Assembly (NCBI GenBank): GCA_963575745.1
Contig: CAUYUJ010005715.1
Coordinates: 1 to 57,500 of the forward strand
Length of the DNA: 57,500 nt
DNA from: Prorocentrum cordatum
Lineage: Eukaryota > Sar > Dinophyceae > Prorocentrales > Prorocentraceae
Reading direction: 5' to 3'
The position numbers and the translations under genes were made by a program. Shown in pieces: positions 21,498 to 32,074 of this stretch; position 1 is the first letter of the stretch; the number at the start of each line of letters is the position of its first letter. Below the pieces are notes generated by a model. It worked only from the letters and a program-made list of their open reading frames with translations, had not been told where the DNA came from and did no database searches.

Positions 21498-21683
21498 AAA
21501 ACAAGCATAAACATCAAACAAATCTTTTGGAGGTCCTCGCGGACTTCTTGAATCGGCGCTGGACCCCCTTCCATGGTGCGCGGAGCGCGCTGGGGGCGGC
21601 GCTGTAGGCGCCGCCAGGGGGGCCCAGCGCCGATACAAGAAATCCGCGCGGAGCTCCGAAAATCTATGAATATGCCTTTGTTT
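21498..21683. repeat. Foldback family A, copy 1
   Basis: Long imperfect hairpin. Left arm pieces AAACAAGCATAAACAT, GCGGACTTCTTGAATCGGCG and CTGGACCCCC pair with right arm GGGGGGCCCAGCGCCGAT, AAGAAATCCGCGCGGAGCTC and GCCTTTGTTT. The apex carries its own hairpin (GGCGGCGC/GGCGCCGCC). A second copy is at 43111-43256, and a partial arm at 21003-21050. Confidence 0.8.
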
Positions 21684-22308
21684 CTTCTCCCCAGAGAGCT
21701 CTGGCGCGTTTTGTTCCGGTCGTGGACCCGATTTACAAAAGCGTTTCGGCAGAATGTCAAAACGACATGAGCATCGTTAAATCGATCCCTGGGCCCCACT
21801 GGTCGATTTACCCCCCTAGATGAGAATATAGGCAGATCCCCATGAATGATGGGGTGGTAGGGCTCGGGATGGGGATGGGGATGGGGATAGGAACTGGTCA
21901 AAGGATACTGACGACAGCTCGTCCTCGGGCCCGTCCTCGAAACAGTCGGGGCACTCGGGGGCGCGTCGGCGGCAGCTCGCTCGAGGGCCCGTACTCGGGG
22001 GCAGCGTCGCTCGCGTCTGGGCTGGGAGAGAGGAGGACGAGGAGGTCGAGGAGCCTAATTAGGAGGGGCAACGCTAGGGAAGTACAGCGGGAATTCTGTG
22101 GAGGAGGGGAGGGAAGACGAGGAGGAAGGGGTACCAATACCGCTACCCTTCCCTCGTCGCCACGGCTGGATTCGCCTCGAAATCCTGATCAGAACGCGCC
22201 CTGGGAAAGGCCCGGGGAGTACCTTCTGGCTTCCCCAGGGCGGCCGACGCGAACGAGGAGGGGGAGGACGGTGATTCGGTGGAGGAGGAGGGGGAGGGAG
22301 GAGATCAT

Positions 22309-22501
22309 GGGCAACGTTGGGGGGGACAGGCTCGGGGAGAGATGCATCGACCCCCAAGCACCCATTGATCGCCCACGGGGGACCCCACCCCGCCCGGGAG
22401 CGTGCAGATCCACTCTCGGTGGCCCATCGCCGCTGTATCGGCGATGTATCGCCGATTCCAGGTCGTCCCCTTGAGCCTGTTCCCCCCCACAACGTTGCCC
22501 C
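22309..22501. mobile_element. GGCAACGTT inverted-repeat element (MITE-like)
   Basis: A 193-bp unit. The left end GGGCAACGTTGGGGGGGACA and then GGCTCGGG is mirrored at the right end, whose reverse reads GGGGCAACGTTGTGGGGGGA, then ACAGGCTCAAG. It has no coding capacity. The ends resemble those of 18722-19092. Confidence 0.7.
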
Positions 22502-22823
22502 TGAGAGCAGGAGGAAGAAGAAGGGCGGAGAATGGCACCACTCCTCTTCCTCCAGCTTCCCCCGCCGGGTCAGACTTGAAGGGGGCGATGGTACTAGTGA
22601 AAGGGGGTTGGCGAATCAGCTCACATGGCTGATTTTTCTGGCGCCTCCTGCGCCAGAGGCGCCACTGTATCGAGGAAGGCGCCAGGCGGCGGGGCCGAAG
22701 CCAGCTGCATGCAGCATTTTTCGTACCCCCCCTTTCCCTAACCCCCCACCCCCGCTTACGTCCGACCCGACACTCCTCTTCCTCCAGCTTCTTTGCGCGA
22801 ACAGCATCAGCCTCCCTGGCGCC

Positions 22824-22963
22824 TCAGGCCAGCGTCATCTTCATGTCGTGCCAAGGGTCCTGCCCGTGAACGAAGGCCGATGGGCCCGCGTAGCTGAAGC
22901 CAGCCTTTAGGTACAGGCCCTTCAGATTTTCCTTGCAGCACAACATGACTCGGGGGACGTCAA
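22824..22963 (-). CDS. AANAT-like GNAT acetyltransferase, C-terminal exon
   Basis: Minus-strand terminal exon reading VMLCCKENLKGLYLKAGF, then SYAGPSAFVHGQDPWHDMKM and TLA with TGA at 22824-22826. The pattern Y..(A/C)GF...G.S.FVHG.DPW is the C-terminal signature of arylalkylamine (serotonin) N-acetyltransferase-type GNATs, which transfer an acetyl group from acetyl-CoA to an amine. The same exon type occurs at 49640-49840. The upstream exons (acetyl-CoA loop) are not seen nearby, so this is a partial gene or a relic. It is short and easily missed. Confidence 0.7.
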
Positions 22964-23606
22964 CTTGACGTCAACTGGGCGACGACCGAAAACGGGCCTT
23001 CGGCGAGATGACGCAGCGACCTGAGGCCGCAGCTTGCGCGGTTCGCCAGCGCGGCACTCTGCACAGGAGACGAGGGCGCTTACGCGGGAGGCCTACTCGC
23101 CAATGTCGGCGCAAATGGACCCGTTTTCTGCGTCGCTCACCTGTCCGTCTCGCCGATCCCGCCCGGGCCCAGGATCGACGTGCCTCCCCGGCCCAGCTGG
23201 GAGGCACCGTGCTCACTAATCCTGGGCCCAGGATATCTGCGAGGTGACATCGGGTGAGCCGAAGAGGGAGGCCAGGAAGAGAAGAATTACGGTCGGACCA
23301 AAGACAGAAAAACATTCTTGAAGGACATGCAACCCTCCGCCAGCCAAAACACACAAAGATCAGCCAAGGGTACCCTCCCCTGGATGCACCAGAGCATCCA
23401 ACAAGCACGAAGAACAGCAGGGTACTCTTACCGAGCAGACCTCGATCGAATGCCTCGGTCTCGGCCGATCGCAGCACATCATGGCCCGTGGCATGTGCGC
23501 GGACGAAGGGGGGCCAGGGAACGTGATGAAGAAGAGGGGGCCGTGACATCGGGGAGATTGCATGGCCCCGGCGATGACATTCCCCACCCTAGTCATCAGT
23601 CCCCTA

Positions 23607-23744
23607 TGATGGGCCTGTTTTCCACCACCACGACCACCATTATTTGGAGGGAGGAAGGAGGTGGAGGATAAGGAGGAGGAGAAAGAAGAGGAGGACCTCC
23701 TCCCCCTCCTACTTATGGTGGTGGCGGTGGAAAACAAGCCCACC
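23607..23744. repeat. Foldback family C, copy 1
   Basis: The left arm TGATGGGCCTGTTTTCCACC and ACCACGACCACCAT pairs with ATGGTGGTGGCGGTGGAAAA and CAAGCCCACCA around a purine-rich loop. Confidence 0.8.
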
Positions 23745-24024
23745 ACCGCAGTCGATGCCGAAAAGTTTTCGAGCCAAAACTCGGGCCTACAGAGGCCGAT
23801 CGGGACGATCCGGGCACCCCCAGAAAGCCCTCGACGAGGCGCAGCTGCTGGAAAGCACCCCGGCGCGAGAAACGCCGCCCTGAACCACCAGAAACCTCCT
23901 CCCCGACCCCCCTGGCTCGACGACAACGATATCTTTCCCCTTCGATGAAGGGTGGATATCGTCGTCGAGAGACCACGGGATATGATCGTCGTCAAAGGAC
24001 CAGGAGGATCCAGCCTTCGACGAT

Positions 24025-24068
24025 GATATCCACCTTCGACGACGATATCGTCGTCGAAGGTGGATATC
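24025..24068. other. Perfect 44-bp palindrome
   Basis: Each half reads GATATCCACCTTCGACGACG then AT, with no spacer and no mismatch. Related imperfect pieces (GGTGGATATCGTCGTCGA) lie at 23950-23970, so it sits in a palindrome-rich 150-bp stretch between two family C foldbacks. Confidence 0.97.
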
Positions 24069-24120
24069 TTCCCCCTTCGACGGCGATGTCCCCCCCCTTG
24101 TCCTCGACCACCCTCTTGGA

Positions 24121-24287
24121 TGATGGGCGAATTTTCCACCACCACTACCATGGGTAGGACGGGGGAGAAGGGAGGATGGGGAAGTTCTCCTCCTCCTCCT
24201 CCTCCTCCTCCTCCTCCTCCTCCTCCTCCTCCTCCAGCTACTCCTCCTAATACCGATCGTAGCGGTGGTGGGAAATCGGCCCATCAC
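24121..24287. repeat. Foldback family C, copy 2, with CTC loop
   Basis: The left arm TGATGGGCGAATTTTCCACC and ACCACTACCATG pairs with CGTAGCGGTGGTGGGAAATC and GGCCCATCA. The loop holds a CTC microsatellite (24190-24236). Confidence 0.8.
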
Positions 24288-24450
24288 TGGACGCCCCCCG
24301 GGACAGCCACAGCTCGGCCGAGGCCCCCCGAGATGGCCAGCGCCAGCTCCCCCCTCTCCGCGGCTGCGCGCAGGCTCTCCACATACCTCGAGGACGCAAT
24401 AACACGTGGCACGCGTGCCGTGGCTCTTTGGCGGCGCGCACAGGGGGGCA

Positions 24451-24571
24451 GGGGGAGGGGGGAAGGCTTCTTCGAAGGAGGCTGCTTCTCAGAAGGCACT
24501 GGCCTTCCATCTGCAGGTGAAGCCCGCGTCCTCTAAGAAACAGGGCTATTTCTGAGATGCCTTCTCCCCTC
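24451..24571. repeat. Foldback family B, copy 2
   Basis: Left GGAAGGCTTCTTCGAAGGAG and GCTGCTTCTCAGAAGG, right AAACAGGGCTATTTCTGAGA and TGCCTTCTCCCC, with similar flanks (GCGCGTGGC to the right) as at 18020-18133. Confidence 0.7.
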
Positions 24572-24894
24572 CTCCATGCACCCTCCGCGCGTGGCTGGGT
24601 TCTTGCACGTAAAGGAGGGGTAGGGGGAGGATGTAGGAGGAGGTGCTCCGAGAAAGCCTCCAAAATTACTCAAAAAGATCAAGACGGTTGAAGGTGGCCC
24701 CCATCATGCCTCCAGGAGGCCCCAAGACGGCCATGAAACGGCCCCAATTGCATTCGGAACACCCTCGGAACCCCCAGAACAAACCAAATCCTTCAAAATC
24801 TTATGGCATGGAAAATCAATACACTGTTCCTTCACAATTTCGTTTCCGATTGGCTTGTAAGCCTCTGCGCTCTACGCTAGGTCGGATGCGAGGG

Positions 24895-26665
24895 GGCGGG
24901 CGCTGCTGGTGCTGTGCGTGCCGAAATGATGTGGTCGTGGCGGGGGGGGCGCGCGGGCTGGGGGGTGAAGTAGCTGGGCTGGCTGGGGGTGGTCCACTGG
25001 CTAATGGGCGAGGAAGAGCTGAGGCGGCTGCTGGGGGGGGGATGACGAGGGTGCGGCGCCAGAGCCGCGCGTGCCAAAATTAAATGGTCCAGGCGTGGGG
25101 GGCGCGCTGGATGGTGGGCGAGAAGGAGCTGGGGCGGCTGCTTGGGGGGGGGGGGCGCGGCGCGGATGCCGCGCGTGCCGACATGAAATGTTCAGGCCTG
25201 GGGGGGCGCGCGCGACTGCTGAGAGGGGGGGATGGGGGTGCGGCGCCGGTGCCTTGCGTGACTATATAAAGGGCAAAAGGGGAGCGAAGTGCTGGGCGGG
25301 TGTGGGGGACGCGGGCGCGGCGACGGCGCCGTGCGTCACGAAATAAAGCGGTCGGAACGAAGGAGAGCGCGGCGCGCGGGTTTGTGGGCGAGTAGGAACT
25401 GGGGCGGCTGCTAGGTGGGAAGGGGGCGCGGCGCGGGTGCCCCGCGTGCCGAAATAAAACGGTCGGGGCGGAGGGGGCACGCTGGTTTCCTGGGCGAAGA
25501 GCGAGGAGGATCTGGGGCGGCTACTGGGGAAGTGGGGGAGGGGAGCGCGGCGCTGGTGCCGCGCATGCCTGAACCAGGTAGTCGGGGCGGAATGGCGCGC
25601 TGGCTGATGGGCGACGAAGAGTTGGGTTGGCTGCTAAGGGGGAGAGGGCGAAGCCCAGCCGCGCGGGAACTCGGGGGGGAGGAAAGCGCGGCGCTGGTGC
25701 CGTGCGTAACAACATCAATTCGTCGGAGCGGGGGGGCGCGGGCGGCTGCTGTGGGGAGGGGGAAAGGAGCGCCGCCGCCGCGCGTGCCACAACAAAACTC
25801 GGGGCGGAGGGGGCGCGCTGGCTGGAGGCAGGGAGGAACTGGAGTGGCTGCGAACGAATGAAACATGGGGGCACTGCGCGGGTGCCGTGCGTGCCGAATT
25901 CGATTGGTCGAAACACTGCGGGCGTGCTGGGCTGGCTGGTGGGCGAACAGGAGCTGGGGCGGCTGCTTGGGGGGATGAGAAAATGGGTGCGCGGCGCCAG
26001 CGCCGTGCGCGCCGCGAGATATTTTGGTCGGGGCGGAAAGGGCGCGCGCGCGGCTGCTGGGGGGAGGAGGACGGGGGCGCGGCGTGGGCGCAGTGCATAC
26101 CGAAATAAACAGATCGGACGGGGGGGAGGGGGGCGAGCTGGCTAGAGCTGGGGTGGCTGTTGCGCGGGGACTGGCGGGGGCGCGGTGCCAGTGCCGCGCG
26201 TGCCGAAATAAAGAAACGGGGCGGACAAGGCGCGCTTGCTCCTGGGCGACGAGGCGCTGGGCTGGGTGGCGCGGAGCCTGTACAATGCGTGCCGGATTGG
26301 AACGGTCGGGCGGACGAGGAGGAGCTTGGGCGGCTGCTGGGGGGAGGAACAAACCACGGCGCCGGTGCCGCGCGCGGCGAAATATGAAATGTTTGGGGCG
26401 GAAAGGGCGCGCTGGCTGCTTGACGAGGAAGACCTGGGGCGGCTGCTGGGGGGGAGGGGGGGGCGCGGCGCCGGAACCGCGCGTGCCGAAATAAAGTGGT
26501 CTGGACGGGGGGGGGCGCGCTGGATGGGGCGAGGAATAGCTGGGGCGGTTGCTTGGGTGGGGCGAACGCGCGCGCGGGTGCCGCGCCTGCCTAAATACCA
26601 TGTTCGGGGCGGGGGGGGGGCGCGCGTGGCTACTGAGAGTGGGATGGGGGTGCGGCGCTGGTGCC
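24895..26665. repeat. About 100-bp tandem repeat family with AAATAAA, main array
   Basis: Around 17 diverged head-to-tail monomers of roughly 85-140 bp. Consensus parts in order are GTGCCGAAATAAA, GGTCGGGGCGGAGGGGGCGC, GCTGGCTG..GGGCGA, GAGCTGGGGCGGCTGCTGGG and a G run, then GCGCGGCGCCGGTGCCGCGC. All copies point the same way. Other copies lie at 32370-32480 and 34080-35110, with a partial copy at 31070-31140. The minus strand encodes Pro/Ala-rich repeats (QQPPQLLLA..PARPLRPD) that are probably not proteins. Confidence 0.85.
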
Positions 26666-26673
26666 TTGCGTGA

Positions 26674-26715
26674 TTATATATATATATATATACAAACATA
26701 AATATGTATGTATAT

Positions 26716-26762
<47 letters not shown>
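26674..26762. repeat. AT dinucleotide array
   Basis: (TA)n interrupted by ACAAACATAAATATGTATG. It lies at the junction of the 100-bp family and the 303-bp tandem repeats. Confidence 0.95.
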
Positions 26763-26763
<1 letters not shown>

Positions 26764-26799
26764 GTTCTCCGAAAACGGTGTTCGCAAGCACGGGTCCGA

Positions 26800-27950
26800 T
26801 TCCGTGGCGATTCCGGGGCCCTTTTGGAAGGCCTCTTGGAGCCTTCTTGGGGCGTCTTGACGGCCTCGTGGCCCTTCTGGAGGCCATGTTGGGCCGTATC
26901 GGAGCGCTCCGGGGGCCCTCTCGGGGCGACCGGGAAGTCTCTTGGGCCATCTTGGGCGGACTGAGAGGCCCGGGGGCCGCCCGAGGAGCGTCCCAGGAAG
27001 CCCTCCTAGGCCCTCTTAGCGCTGTCCTCAGGCGTCCTGGGGCGTCCTTGGGCGCCTCCTGGGGCTGTCTGACAACTCGGACAGCCAAGGGATGAGATAT
27101 CCTAAAAATGTACGTTTTACGAAGGGAATGGGGCCATTTTGGTTTCCCGGGGCGCTCTTGGGGGGCCTCTTGGAGGCCTCTTGGGGCGGTTTGATGGCCT
27201 CTTGTCCCTTCTGGAAGCGATCTTTGGCGGTCTTGAAGCGATCCTGGGCTTCTCTCGGCGCTCTTGGAGCCTTCTTTGGCGGACTGGGAGGCCCGGGGGC
27301 CGCCCGAGGAGCGTCCCGGGAGGCCTTCCTGGGCTGTCTTCGGGCTATCCTAGGGCGCCTCGTGGGGCTTTCGGACCGCTCCGACAGCCAAGGGAGCTGA
27401 TATCCTAAAAATGTACGTTTTACGAAGGGAATGGGGCCATTTTGGTCTCCCGGGGCGCTCTTGGGGGGCCTCTTGGAGGCCTCTTGGGGCGGTGTGATGG
27501 CCTCTTGGCCCTTCTGGAAGCGATCTTTTGCGGTCTAGAAGCGATCCTGGGGTTCTCTCGGCGCTCTTGGAGCCTTCTTGGGCGGACTGGGCAGCCCGGG
27601 GGCCGCCGGAGGAGCGTCCCGGGAGGGCCTCCTGGGCCGTCTTGGGGCTGTCCTCAGTCGTCCTGGAGCGTCCTTGGGCGCCTCGTGGGGCTTTCGGGCC
27701 GCTCCGACAGCTAAGGGAGCTGATATCGTAAACATGTACGTTTTACGAGGGGAATGGGGCTATTTTGGTCTCCCGGGGCGCTCGTGGGGGGCCTCTTGAA
27801 GGCCTCTTGGGGCGGTTTGAGCGCGTCTTGACCCTTCTGGAAGCGATCTGTGGCGGTCTTGAAGCGATCCTGGGGTTCTCTCGGCGCTCCTGAAGCCCTC
27901 TTGGGCGGGCTGGAACGCGCGGGGGCCGCCGGAAGGGCGCCCCGGGAGAG
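26800..27950. repeat. Tandem 303/323-bp repeat built of CCTCTTGG units
   Basis: Units start at GATATCCTAAAAATGTACG (27096 and 27399) and GATATCGTAAACATGTACG (27722), giving periods of 303 and 323 bp. A diverged unit precedes the first and the last is truncated near 27945. Each unit is a head of AT-richer sequence followed by degenerate CTTGGGGGGCCTCTTGGAGG runs, the reverse of the CCAAGAGG blocks elsewhere. The plus-strand frames (LLEASWGGL-type) are repeat artefacts unless shown otherwise. Confidence 0.85.
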
Positions 27951-28109
27951 GGCCGCACCCTATATACAAGGGAGGTTCCGGCCCGGGGCCCGGGGCCCGG
28001 GATCTCCCATATATGTATATGGGAGGTTGGGGGGTGCGTTTCGCTTCGTTCGTGTCGTGCGTGGGGCGAGGCGAAGCTGCGTGGGCGCGCGAGAGGAATG
28101 AACCTGCCG

Positions 28110-28480
28110 CTGGTAGGGCGAAGCCAAAAAATGACTCTCCTCCGTCTGTCCGGCCGGCGGTGGCCCTAGCGGTGTCCCGCCGTGTCCCGTGGTGTCCCGT
28201 GGTGTCCGCCGCTGCTAGGGCGAAGTCAAGACAAACGATTATCCCCCGTCCGTCCGTCTGGCGGTGGCCCTAGCGGTGTCCCGCGGTGTCCCGTGGTGTC
28301 CCGTGGTGTCCGCCGCTGCTAGGGCGAAGTCCAGACAAACGATGATCCCCCTCCCGCCCGTCCAGCGGTGGCTCGCGGTGTCCCGTGGTGTCCCGTGGTG
28401 TCCGCCGCTGCTAGGGCGAAGTCAAGACAAACGATTATCCCCCACCCGCCCGTCCGTCCGTCCGGCGGTGGCTCACGGTG
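28110..28480. repeat. Roughly 100-bp tandem repeat with GTGTCCCG
   Basis: Anchor AGGGCGAAG occurs at 28115, 28217, 28321 and 28413 (periods 102, 104, 92). Each unit has AAGACAAACGAT, CCGTCCG, GGCGGTGGC and two to four GTGTCCCGTG decamers. Confidence 0.9.
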
Positions 28481-28484
28481 TCCC

Positions 28485-29350
28485 GTGGTGTCCCGTGGAG
28501 TCCCGTGGTGTCCCGTGGAGTCCCGTTGAATGAAATCGATAGTGAGATCGATAGTGAGATGGATGGTGAAATCGATAGTGGGATCGATATAACCGATACT
28601 GAGATCGATGTGGTGTCCCGTGGTGTCCCGTGGTGTCCCGTGGTGTCCCGTTGAGCGAGATCGATCCGTTGAGTGAAATCGATAGTGAGATCGATAGTGA
28701 GATTGATAGTGAAATCGATAGTGGGATCGATAGTGATATCGATATAATCGATACTGAGATCGATGTGGTGTCCCGTGGTGTCCCGTGGTGTCCCGTTGAG
28801 TGAGATCGATAGTGAGATCGATAGTGAGATCGACAGGTGTCCCGTGGTGTCCCGTGGTGCCCCGTTGAGTGAGATCGATATTGAGATCGATGATGAAGTC
28901 GACACTGAAATAGATGTGGTGCCCCGTGGTGTCCCGTGGTGTCCCAAAAAGTCAGATCGATTGTGAGATCGAGAAAGAGATCGACGAATGTCCCGTGGTG
29001 TCCCGTGGTGTCCCGTTGAGTGAGATCGATAGTGCGATCGATCGTGAGATCGATGTGGTGTTCCGAGGTGTCCCGTGGTGTCCCGTGGCGTCCCGTGGTG
29101 TCCTATGGTGTCCCGTCGAGTGAGATCGATAGTGAGATCGATTGTGAGACCGATAGTGAGATCGAGAGAGGTCCCGCGGTGTCCCGTGGTGTCCCGTGGT
29201 GGCCCGTGGTGTCCGGTTGAGTGAGATCGATAGTGAGATCGATAGTGAGATCGATAGTGAGATCGACAAGTGTCCCGTGGTGTCCCGTGGTGTCCCGTGG
29301 TGTCCCGTGGTGTCCCGTTGAGTGAGATCGATAGTGAGATCGGTTGAATC
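28485..29350. repeat. Interleaved GTGTCCCGTG and GAGATCGATAGT arrays
   Basis: About nine cycles. In each, two to five copies of the 10-mer GTGTCCCGTG give way through CCCGTTGAGTGA to two to six copies of the 12-mer GAGATCGATAGT. Neither strand has a credible gene. Confidence 0.93.
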
Positions 29351-29539
29351 AGATGTTTGTTCCCCCCCGTCTCCTCCCCCCCACAACCTCCTTATCACCC
29401 GAAGGGTGGTAGTCGGAGGTTGGGGGGTGAGATCGAAGTGGAACGGAGAGCCCCCCTACCGGGAAATCGATTTCGGTTTCGTGTTCGTGCGTGCCGTGCG
29501 GGCGAGGCGAAGCTGCGTGGGCGGGCGAGAGAAAGTCTC

Positions 29540-29790
29540 CTGTGGCTGAGGCGCGGCCGGACCCAATGATTCCCTTCCGGGCGGCCGGGGCCCCGCGGTG
29601 TCCCGCCGGTGTCCCGCTGGGTCCCGTGTGGCTGAGGCGCGGCCGGACCAAATGATTCCCTTCCGGGCCGGGGCCCCGCGGTGTCCCGCCGGTGTGTCCC
29701 GCCGGTGTCCCGCGGTGTCCCGCGGTGTCCCGCGGTGTCCCGCAGTGTCCCGCGGTGTCCCGCCGGTGTCCCGCGGTGTCCCGCGAGGAT
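29540..29790. repeat. GTGTCCCGC repeat with duplicated GGCCGGACC block
   Basis: TGAGGCGCGGCCGGACC then AATGATTCCCTTCCGGGC occurs twice (about 29548 and 29631), each followed by runs of GTGTCCCGCG or GTGTCCCGCCG. Confidence 0.85.
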
Positions 29791-29801
29791 GATGATGATG
29801 A

Positions 29802-29868
<67 letters not shown>

Positions 29869-29946
29869 GTGATGATGAGATGATGATGCTGATGATGATG
29901 ATGATGATGATGAGATGATGATGAGATGATGATGATGATGATGTTG

Positions 29947-29979
<33 letters not shown>

Positions 29980-30638
29980 GTGACCCGATGAAGATGATGA
30001 TGTTGATGATGGTGTCGATGATGATGACAGTGTCCCGAAGATGAGGATGATGATGCTCATGATGATTATGCTGATGATGTTGACGATGATGGTGTCCCGA
30101 TGATGATGATGATGATGATGATGATTCCGATGATGTTGGTGATGATGTTGATGGAACTGGTGTCCCGGCGATAATGATGTTGATGATGATGATGATGATG
30201 TTGATGATGATTATTGTGTCCCGATGACGATGCTGATGATGATGATGATGATGATGATGATGGTGGTGATGATGATGGTGATGCTGATGGTGTCTCGATG
30301 ATGATAACAATGATAATGACGATGTTGATGATGATGTTGCTCATGATGATGATGGTGCCCCAATGATGATGATGATGTTGTTGATGATGATGCGATGATC
30401 ACGATGATGATGGTGTCCCGAAGATGATGACGATGTTGATGATAATCTTGATGATAAGAACGATGGTGATCATGATGGTGTCCCGATTATGATGATGATT
30501 ATGATGATGCTGCTGGTAATGATGACGATGAATGTGCCCCGATGATGATGATGATGATGATGTTGATGATGAGATGATGATGGTGATGGTGATGATGATG
30601 TTGTCCCGATGATGGTGCTGACGTTGATGATGATGTTT

Positions 30639-30693
<55 letters not shown>

Positions 30694-30775
30694 CTGTGCC
30701 CTCATGATGATGACGATATTGGTGATGATGCTGAGGTTGATGATGTTGATGATGATGATGATGATGACGTTGATT
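29787..30775. repeat. GAT trinucleotide array punctuated by GTGTCCCGA
   Basis: Interrupted GAT repeats in which GTGTCCCGATGATG or a close variant recurs roughly every 45-120 bp (for example near 30030, 30091, 30160, 30218, 30290, 30410 and 30478). Confidence 0.93.
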
Positions 30776-30990
30776 GTGAAAGCGATTGTGATATCGATAG
30801 AGAGATCGATATTGAGACCAAATGTGAGATCGATTGTGTGATCGATTATGAGATCGATTGTGAGATCAATTGTGAGATCGATCGAATGAGATAGATCGAG
30901 TGAGATCGATCAAGTGAGATCGATCGAGCGAGACCGATAGTGAGATCGATACTGAGATCGATAGTGAGACCGATTGAGTGAGACGTTGGT
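30775..30990. repeat. GAGATCGAT-rich array
   Basis: Diverged 12-mers such as GTGAGATCGATT and GATCGAGTGAGATCGA, the same unit family as in 28485-29350. Confidence 0.88.
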
Positions 30991-31429
30991 TCCCCCCCCC
31001 CCGAACCTCCTTATCACCCGAAGGGTGGTCGTATAGGTATAAGTATATATACATAGGGATCGGGCCTGAGGGGGCTCGGGCGGCTGCTGGGGGGGCGCGG
31101 GGGACGCGGGCGCCGCGCCGGCGCCGTGCGCCACAAAATCCGCCGACCCTGTCGGCGTGTGTGAGGGGCTTGTCCGTCCAAGTCGTCATCTCCGTCATTC
31201 GTTGGTCGTCGTCTCTGTCGTCCCCTTTCCCTGCCTCCCCCCTTTCCCTGGGCTCGTCGAAGCTCCCCCCTTTCCCAGGGACCTCCTCAGCGCGCCAGCC
31301 AAAGCAAAGTTGAGCAACGTCGTAATTGAGTCGAAGGGGAGGAGCTCCTTCCCTTCGATCCCTCCCCCGCCAGGGGGGGGGGTCCCCGGGGGGGGGGGGG
31401 TCACACGCCCCCCCTGGGAGTCCCGGAGC

Positions 31430-32060
31430 CCAAAAAAGCACCAAGACGGGCCAAGAGTGCCCCAAGAGGCTCCAAAGACAGTCCAAGAGAACCCCGAATC
31501 GTTGAACGATCTGTCCAAGACGCCTTGACGGCCTCCAGACGGCCCAAGAGGCCTACAAAGCGCCCCAAGAGGCCTCCGGGGAGCCTTTCCACGAGAGCCC
31601 CACGAGGCAAAATTCATGGATTTCCCATACGTTTTTGAAAGATTTTGGCGTTCTTGCCTCTTCCGCTTCCCGACGCGCCAAGACGGCCCAAGAGGCCCCC
31701 AAGATCGCCCCGAGACGGCCCAAGAGGCCCCCAGGAGGGTCCCCTAACGGCCGAAGAGGGCCCCAAGACGGCCCAAGACGCCTCCAAGACGGCCCAAGAG
31801 GCCCCCAAGACGGCTCCAGGACAGTGCCCAGAGGGGGGACCCGAACGGACATTTCGAGCTCTCAGCCCCAAGAGGCCCCCAAGAGGTCCCGAAGAAGCCC
31901 CAAGAAGCCCCAAGAGGCTCCCAACGGGCCCCCAAACTGCCCCAAGACTGCCCAGGAGAGCCCCAAATTGCCCAGGAGGCCTCCAAGAGTGCCTCGAGAC
32001 GGCGCAAGAGGAGCCCTGGACGGCCCAAGACGGCCTCAAGAGAGCCCCCCAGGCTGTCCC
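31430..32060. repeat. CCAAGAGGCC degenerate repeat, block 2
   Basis: Dense GACGGCCCAAGAGGCCCCC and CCAAGACGG units, many at 15-nt spacing. It is followed by a CTC microsatellite at 32075-32165. Confidence 0.85.
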
Positions 32061-32074
32061 AAGAAAGCCTCTGG

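Noticed and set aside
25411-26601. 396-codon minus-strand Pro/Ala-rich frame resembling a repetitive protein
   Set aside because: It follows the 100-bp tandem repeat exactly and shows frame changes between monomers; no unique domain. Kept as a repeat.
29787-30775. CRISPR-like regular spacing of GTGTCCCGA in the GAT array
   Set aside because: Spacing is irregular and the intervals are simple GAT repeats, not unique spacers; the context is eukaryotic.
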